NCBI GenBank assembly: GCA_023129115.1
Contig: JAGMCR010000003.1
Span: 1-64,000 of the forward strand
Origin: Candidatus Iainarchaeum sp.
GTDB taxonomy: Archaea > B1Sed10-29 > WALL01
DNA length: 64,000 bases
Direction: 5' to 3'
Shown here: in pieces, positions 59,574-64,000 of the stretch
Layout: every line of letters begins with the position of its first letter
Position numbering within the stretch: position 1 is the stretch's first letter
Translations under genes and position numbers: made by a program
Notes under the pieces: generated by a model
Databases searched by the model: none
What the model was told of the DNA's origin: nothing
What the model saw: only the letters and a program-made list of their open reading frames with translations

Positions 59574-60519
59574 CGTGAAGAAGTGGATTGCAGAAGAGGA
59601 GGACTGGATTAGGGGGGCTGTCACCGGCGAGGCCGTGATAGCGACTTCGGGGGGGGTGGACTCAACGGTCGCGGCTGTGCTTGCGCACAAGGCACTTGGC
59701 AGGAAGCTGCACTGCATTTACGTCAACACTGGCTACATGCGGAAGGGCGAGGACGAGCACGTCAGGGAATTGTTCAAGGGGCTGGAGATGGAGGTCGAGG
59801 TGGTTGACGCGGGCAAGCGCTTCTACGACGCGCTGAAGGGCGTTACTGACCCGGAGGAGAAGAGGAAGATAATCGGCGAGCTTTTCATAAGGGTGTTCGA
59901 GGAGCGCGCCAAGCAGACCGGCGCCAAGTTCCTGGTGCAGGGCACGATTGCGCCCGACTGGATTGAGAGCGGTGCGGGCATAAGGGACAATATCAAGAGC
60001 CACCACAATGTCGGGGGCCTGCCCGAAAAGCACGGGTTCAAGCTGATTGAGCCGCTTCGCGAGCTGTACAAGGACGAGGTGCGGAAGGTCGGGAAGGAGC
60101 TTGGCATCGCCGAAGAGGTGTACAACCGGCAGCCGTTCCCCGGGCCTGGGTTGGCTGTGCGGATTATGGGGGAGGCGACCCCTGATAAGGTGAAGATCCT
60201 CCAGGAAGCGGTGCACATTGCGGAAGAAGAAATTGAGCGGGCTGCGAGGCGGGGGGAGTGCGAGATTCCGTGGCAGTATTTTGCCGTGCTTTTGCCGACG
60301 AAGACTGTGGGGGTATTGGGGGACAAGCGGGCCTATGGGTATACCATTGGGGTGCGCGCGGTGCAGAGCATCGACGGCATGACCGCAAAGTATTCGGAGA
60401 TCCCACATTCCGTGCTCGCAAGGATTTCTAACAGGATTACGCGCGAGCTCAAGGACCACGTCAACAGGGTGGTTTATGACATTACGTCGAAGCCGCCGGG
60501 GACAATAGAGTGGGAATAA
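59557..60519 (+). CDS. guaAB: GMP synthase subunit B (ATP pyrophosphatase)
   Basis: 320 residues from GTG 59557. N-type ATP-pyrophosphatase with the PP-loop [19 protein letters not shown], then [35 protein letters not shown], and the C-terminal dimerisation part [17 protein letters not shown] through KPPGTIEWE. Archaeal two-subunit type: the glutaminase is the next gene, overlapping by 1 base. Confidence 0.96.
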   Translation: MRKLFDVKKWIAEEEDWIRGAVTGEAVIATSGGVDSTVAAVLAHKALGRKLHCIYVNTGYMRKGEDEHVRELFKGLEMEVEVVDAGKRFYDALKGVTDPEEKRKIIGELFIRVFEERAKQTGAKFLVQGTIAPDWIESGAGIRDNIKSHHNVGGLPEKHGFKLIEPLRELYKDEVRKVGKELGIAEEVYNRQPFPGPGLAVRIMGEATPDKVKILQEAVHIAEEEIERAARRGECEIPWQYFAVLLPTKTVGVLGDKRAYGYTIGVRAVQSIDGMTAKYSEIPHSVLARISNRITRELKDHVNRVVYDITSKPPGTIEWE

Positions 60520-61091
60520 TGAGGATACTTGTTGTGAATTTTGGGTCGCAGTGGACGCACAGGATTTGGCGGCGGCTGCGCGACATGGGCTGCGAGACAG
60601 AAATAGTTGATGTTAGCACGCCGGTCGAAGAACTTGCGTGTGACGGCATTATTCTTTCGGGCGGTGCGATGAGCATTGGCAGTGGGGGCGAGGGGGAAGT
60701 GGGGCATGCGCACGAGTATCTTGACAAGTTGGATGTCCCGATACTCGGGATTTGCGCGGGGCAGCAATTCATCGCCCTGCACTTCGGCGGGAAGGCGCAG
60801 CCAGCAGAAAACCCGGAGTTCGGCGAGGTCGAGATAATAGTCGAGAAAGAGAATGACTTGTTCAGGGGGGTGCCCAAGCGATTCAAGGCCTGGGCGTCGC
60901 ACAACGACGAAATCACCGAGTGCCCGGGTTTTGAGATACTGGCCAGGTCCACAAAGGGCGTGAACCACGCGATGAGGCACACGGAGAACCCGATTTACGG
61001 GACACTCTTCCATCCCGAGGTTGAGCACACAGAGCACGGCGAGAGGATAATGCAGAATTTCGTCGATGTATGCCGAAAATGGAAGAAATAA
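60519..61091 (+). CDS. guaAA: GMP synthase subunit A (glutamine amidotransferase)
   Basis: 190 residues from ATG 60519. Class I glutaminase: RILVVNFGSQWTHRIWRRL, LSGGAMSIG, nucleophile elbow GICAGQQFIALHFGGK, and GTLFHPEVEHTEHGE (His-Glu). Supplies ammonia to the subunit encoded upstream to turn XMP into GMP. The guaB TATA element lies inside its last codons. Confidence 0.95.
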   Translation: MRILVVNFGSQWTHRIWRRLRDMGCETEIVDVSTPVEELACDGIILSGGAMSIGSGGEGEVGHAHEYLDKLDVPILGICAGQQFIALHFGGKAQPAENPEFGEVEIIVEKENDLFRGVPKRFKAWASHNDEITECPGFEILARSTKGVNHAMRHTENPIYGTLFHPEVEHTEHGERIMQNFVDVCRKWKK

Positions 61092-61096
61092 ATATA
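61086..61096 (+). promoter_or_regulatory. TATA element of guaB
   Basis: AAATAAATATA is centred about 26 bases before ATG 61117, which lacks a ribosome site. This gives guaB-purH a possible separate leaderless transcript inside the purine cluster and sets the guaB start. Confidence 0.6.
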
Positions 61097-61116
61097 GGCT
61101 CGTTCATAGCTTTTAC

Positions 61117-62526
61117 ATGGGGTTCAAGGAAAAACTTGAGGCGGCGAAGGAGTCCTTCGCTTTTGACGACTTTTTGCTGATTCCTAATTTTACCACTGTC
61201 AATCCGGCAGAGGCCAATACTTCCACCAAGGTCGCCGGCATACGCCTCGCCATCCCAATACTCAGCGCTGCGATGGACACGGTGACAGAGTCGTCCATGG
61301 CCATCGAGCTGGCTCGCAGGGGAGGGCTCGGCGTGGTCCACCGTAACTTCACGATTGAGGAGCAGGTCTCCGAAGTGACGCGGGTCAAGCGCGCGGAGTC
61401 AGTCATTATCCAGGACGTCAAGACCATTCCGCCGGGAATCACGCTCCGCGAAATCCGTGACCTGTCGCGCGAGCTTTCGTTCTCCACTTTTCCCGTGGTG
61501 GACAATGGGAAGCTCGTTGGGATTATAAGCAACCGGGACGTGCAGTTCGAGCGCGACGAGACGAAGAAGGCGTCCGAGCTGATGACCAAGGAATTGATAA
61601 CCGCCGCAGAGGGCACGCCCCTCGAGAAGGTCACCGAGCTCATGCACAAGAACAGGATTGAGAAAGTGCCGGTCATGAAGGGGGAGAGGCTCGTCGGCAT
61701 CATAACCGTGCGCGACATCCTCTCGCGCAAGGAGTACCCCCAGGCAACGCGCGACAAGGAGGGCAGGCTCATGGTCGCGGCCGCCACAGGCCTTGACATG
61801 AAGCGCGTGGAAGCGCTTGTCAAGGCAGAGGCCGACCTGATAGTCATCGACACTGCGCACGGCCACAACACTGCCGTGGTCGAGTTCACGAGGAAAGTGA
61901 AGAAAGAGTTCGGGTGCAAGGTGTGCGCGGGCAACATATCCACGCCCGAGGCAGCCAAGGACTTGATTGCCGCGGGGGCGGACTCCCTCAAGGTGGGCGT
62001 CGGGCCCGGCTCGATTTGCACTACGAGGGTTGTCGCCGGCGTCGGCGTCGCGCAGCTGACTGCTGTGGCAAACGTTGCGGACGTGGCTGGCGACATAAGC
62101 GTGATTGCGGACGGCGGCATAAGGAATTCTGCTGACGTGGCAAAGGCCATCGCAATCGGGGCCAATGCCGTGATGGTGGGCAACCTGCTGGCCGGCACGG
62201 ACGAGGCGCCGGGCGAAATCGTTGTGAGGGACAACAAAAAGTACAAGCGATACCGGGGAATGGGCTCCAGGAAGGCTGTTGCGGACAGGTATTTCCAGGA
62301 GCAGTCGAAGTTCGTGCCCGAGGGCGTCGAGGGGCTGGTGCCGTACAAGGGCCGGGTGAAGGACATACTGAACTCGCTTGTCGGCGGGCTCCGCTCGTCC
62401 ATGGGCTACACCGGCGCGAAGAACCTGAAGGAGATGCAGCAGAAGGCGCGGCTAATCAAAATTACTTCTGCGGGCGTCATCGAGAGCGCGCCGCACGACC
62501 TTGACTATGTGGAGGAAAGCGAATGA
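61117..62526 (+). CDS. guaB: IMP dehydrogenase
   Basis: 469 residues from ATG 61117. Oxidises IMP to XMP. FDDFLLIPNFTTVNPAEANT, PILSAAMDTVTESSMA, paired CBS domains at about 90-205 (TFPVVDNGKLVGIISNRD, EKVPVMKGERLVGIITVRD), substrate loop VGVGPGSICTTRVVAGVG (catalytic Cys), and GSRKAVADRYFQE. Overlaps purH by 4 bases. Confidence 0.97.
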   Translation: MGFKEKLEAAKESFAFDDFLLIPNFTTVNPAEANTSTKVAGIRLAIPILSAAMDTVTESSMAIELARRGGLGVVHRNFTIEEQVSEVTRVKRAESVIIQDVKTIPPGITLREIRDLSRELSFSTFPVVDNGKLVGIISNRDVQFERDETKKASELMTKELITAAEGTPLEKVTELMHKNRIEKVPVMKGERLVGIITVRDILSRKEYPQATRDKEGRLMVAAATGLDMKRVEALVKAEADLIVIDTAHGHNTAVVEFTRKVKKEFGCKVCAGNISTPEAAKDLIAAGADSLKVGVGPGSICTTRVVAGVGVAQLTAVANVADVAGDISVIADGGIRNSADVAKAIAIGANAVMVGNLLAGTDEAPGEIVVRDNKKYKRYRGMGSRKAVADRYFQEQSKFVPEGVEGLVPYKGRVKDILNSLVGGLRSSMGYTGAKNLKEMQQKARLIKITSAGVIESAPHDLDYVEESE

Positions 62527-64000
62527 AGGCGCTGCTCAGCGTTTCGGACAAGACAGGGATAACTGAATTCGCGAAAGGGCTTGTTGCAGCGGGGTACGAA
62601 ATTCTTTCGACTGGCGGCACTGCGAAGGCGCTGCGGGGCGCCGGGATAAAAGTAACTGACGTTTCTGACTACACTGGGTTTCCCGAGATAATGGGCGGCA
62701 GGGTGAAGACATTGCACCCCAAGGTGCACGGCGGCCTGCTTGCGGTGCGCGGGAACAAAGAGCACGAGAGGCAGATGAAGGAAAACGGCATAGACGCGAT
62801 TGGCTTGGTCGCGGTCAATCTCTACCCGTTCGAGGAAACGGTTAAGAAGGGTGGGAAGCTGGGGCAAGTTATAGAGAACATAGATATAGGCGGGCCTTCC
62901 ATGCTCCGGAGCGCCGCGAAGAACTACGAAAGCGTCGTTGTTGTTTGTGGCCCGGAAAGATATGGGCAAGTGCTTGAAGAGATAAAGGCGGGCGGGGTTA
63001 AGCCGGAGACCAGGAAAAAGCTTGCGGTCGAGGCGTTTGCCCACACCGCGAGGTACGACACGATTATCTCGAATTATCTGGGGGAAGAGGAGCTGCCGGA
63101 GACGCTCAACCTTACTTTTGACAAGATACAAAAGCTGCGGTACGGCGAAAACCCGCACCAGAAGGCGGCTTTCTACAGGGAGGCATTTGCTGCGGGGGCG
63201 ACTGTCTCGACGGCGAAGCAGCTGCACGGGAAAGAGCTGTCGTTCAACAATATTTATGACCTGAACTCTGCGCTTGAGTTGGTGAAGGAGTTCGGGGGGA
63301 CGGCGGTCGTGATACTGAAGCACAACAACCCGTGCGGGGTTGGCATTGACAGGAAGCAGGCCGAGGCGTACAGGAAGGCGATGGAGTGCGACCCGGTTTC
63401 TGCGTTCGGCGGCATTGTTGCTGTTAATGCGAAGCTTGAGCTGGCGACCGCGGAAGAGATTACAAAGACATTTATTGAGTGTGTGATTGCGCCGGGGTAT
63501 GACAAGGATGCGCTTGAGCACTTGAAGTCAAAGAAGAAGAACTTGCGTGTTTTGGAAGTGCCGAAGTTCGGGAAAGAGCCGAAGGCGATGACGCTGAAGA
63601 AAGTCGCCGGCGGAGTGCTTTTGCAGGGCCGGGACCAGGAATTGTTTGCCGGGCTGAAGGTTGCCACGAAGCGCAAGCCGGGCAAGGAAGAGATGAAGGC
63701 GCTCGAGTTTGCGATGAAGGTGTGCAAGCACGTCAAGAGCAACGCAATTATTTACGCTATGGGGGACAGGACGATTGGCATCGGCGCGGGGCAGATGAGC
63801 CGGGTTGACTCTGCAGTGGTCGGGGCGATGAAGGCAAAGAACGCGGGGCTGGACACGAGGGGGAGCGTGCTGGCGAGCGACGCTTTTTTCCCGTTCAGGG
63901 ATGCTGTGGACGCGGCGGCGAAGGCGGGCGTGACAGCGATTATCCAGCCGGGCGGCTCGATAAGGGACGAGGAAGTGATTGGCGCGTGCGACGAGCACGG
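62523..64000 (+). CDS. purH: Bifunctional AICAR transformylase/IMP cyclohydrolase (runs off the window)
   Basis: About 492 codons are visible with no stop; only a short C-terminal part is missing. The N-terminal MGS-like cyclohydrolase domain shows KALLSVSDKTGITEFAKGL, ILSTGGTAKALRGAGI and MGGRVKTLHPKVHGGLLA. The transformylase domain has KLRYGENPHQKAAFYREAF, ILKHNNPCGVGI, DPVSAFGGIVAVN and SDAFFPFRDAVD. Many archaea use PurP and PurO for these steps; a fused bacterial-type PurH here agrees with PurN and FolD in the same region. Confidence 0.97.
   Translation, partial: MKALLSVSDKTGITEFAKGLVAAGYEILSTGGTAKALRGAGIKVTDVSDYTGFPEIMGGRVKTLHPKVHGGLLAVRGNKEHERQMKENGIDAIGLVAVNLYPFEETVKKGGKLGQVIENIDIGGPSMLRSAAKNYESVVVVCGPERYGQVLEEIKAGGVKPETRKKLAVEAFAHTARYDTIISNYLGEEELPETLNLTFDKIQKLRYGENPHQKAAFYREAFAAGATVSTAKQLHGKELSFNNIYDLNSALELVKEFGGTAVVILKHNNPCGVGIDRKQAEAYRKAMECDPVSAFGGIVAVNAKLELATAEEITKTFIECVIAPGYDKDALEHLKSKKKNLRVLEVPKFGKEPKAMTLKKVAGGVLLQGRDQELFAGLKVATKRKPGKEEMKALEFAMKVCKHVKSNAIIYAMGDRTIGIGAGQMSRVDSAVVGAMKAKNAGLDTRGSVLASDAFFPFRDAVDAAAKAGVTAIIQPGGSIRDEEVIGACDEH

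Overview
This 64 kb window is archaeal chromosome. The evidence is a class I lysyl-tRNA synthetase, both archaeal ether-lipid enzymes (GGPP synthase and GGGP synthase), RadA, an RPA-like OB-fold protein, class III (type IV pilin-like) signal peptides, an intron-containing tRNA, and many TATA boxes placed about 26 bp upstream of start codons that lack a Shine-Dalgarno sequence (leaderless transcripts). The DNA is GC-rich by eye and gene-dense, with many ATGA/TGATG overlaps. The pilin type, KaiC-like ATPases, PAS/GAF sensors and a bacterial-style folate-dependent purine pathway suggest a DPANN (for example Diapherotrites-like) or related lineage. That placement is an inference and needs a marker tree.

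Layout. 1-4.1 kb: 3' end of serS, a GNAT-like protein, a tRNA-Lys with an apparent intron directly before lysS, then GGPP synthase. 4.2-9.2 kb (minus strand): a signalling block of four KaiC/RAD55-like ATPases, a histidine kinase, a response regulator and a V4R-domain protein. 9.3-21.0 kb (plus strand): a type IV pilus/adhesin operon with a 913-residue Ig-like surface protein, several small pilin-like proteins, a long coiled-coil protein, a secretion ATPase and two TadC-like membrane proteins, followed by a separately promoted major pilin. 21.0-26.7 kb: a fifth KaiC-like protein with a broken P-loop, a DASS transporter, a class III aminotransferase and an aldehyde dehydrogenase, the last two separated by a small segment with two HTH genes. 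27-35.7 kb: a second signalling block (PAS/GAF multisensor, FIST protein, HAMP sensor, an apparently circularly permuted metallo-beta-lactamase-fold protein, histidine kinase, response regulator, V4R protein). 35.8-45 kb: an AT-rich NYN-domain island, an MBL hydrolase, RPA-radA-radC, a small HTH module with its own operator, LemA-HtpX, dcd, an epimerase and GGGP synthase. 45-64 kb: an MgtC-like membrane protein, then nearly the whole purine pathway (purA, purN, folD, purF, D, E, B, M, L, Q, C, both GMP synthase subunits, guaB, purH).

How it fits together. The two signalling blocks carry the same kinds of parts (kinase, receiver, V4R ligand sensor, KaiC-like ATPase) and the first is divergent from the pilus operon across a shared promoter region. 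This suggests an environmental sensing network controlling surface structures. The two non-kinase sensors end in the same coiled-coil motif, which hints at a shared partner. The most unusual observations are the permuted MBL protein, diverged duplicates of gene ends (ALDH 3' end, dcd 5' end, epimerase 3' end) beside small genes, the KaiC-like protein without a P-loop lysine, the tRNA-Lys intron, and near-identical 26-bp palindromes between convergent genes. No transposase, integrase or CRISPR array was seen.
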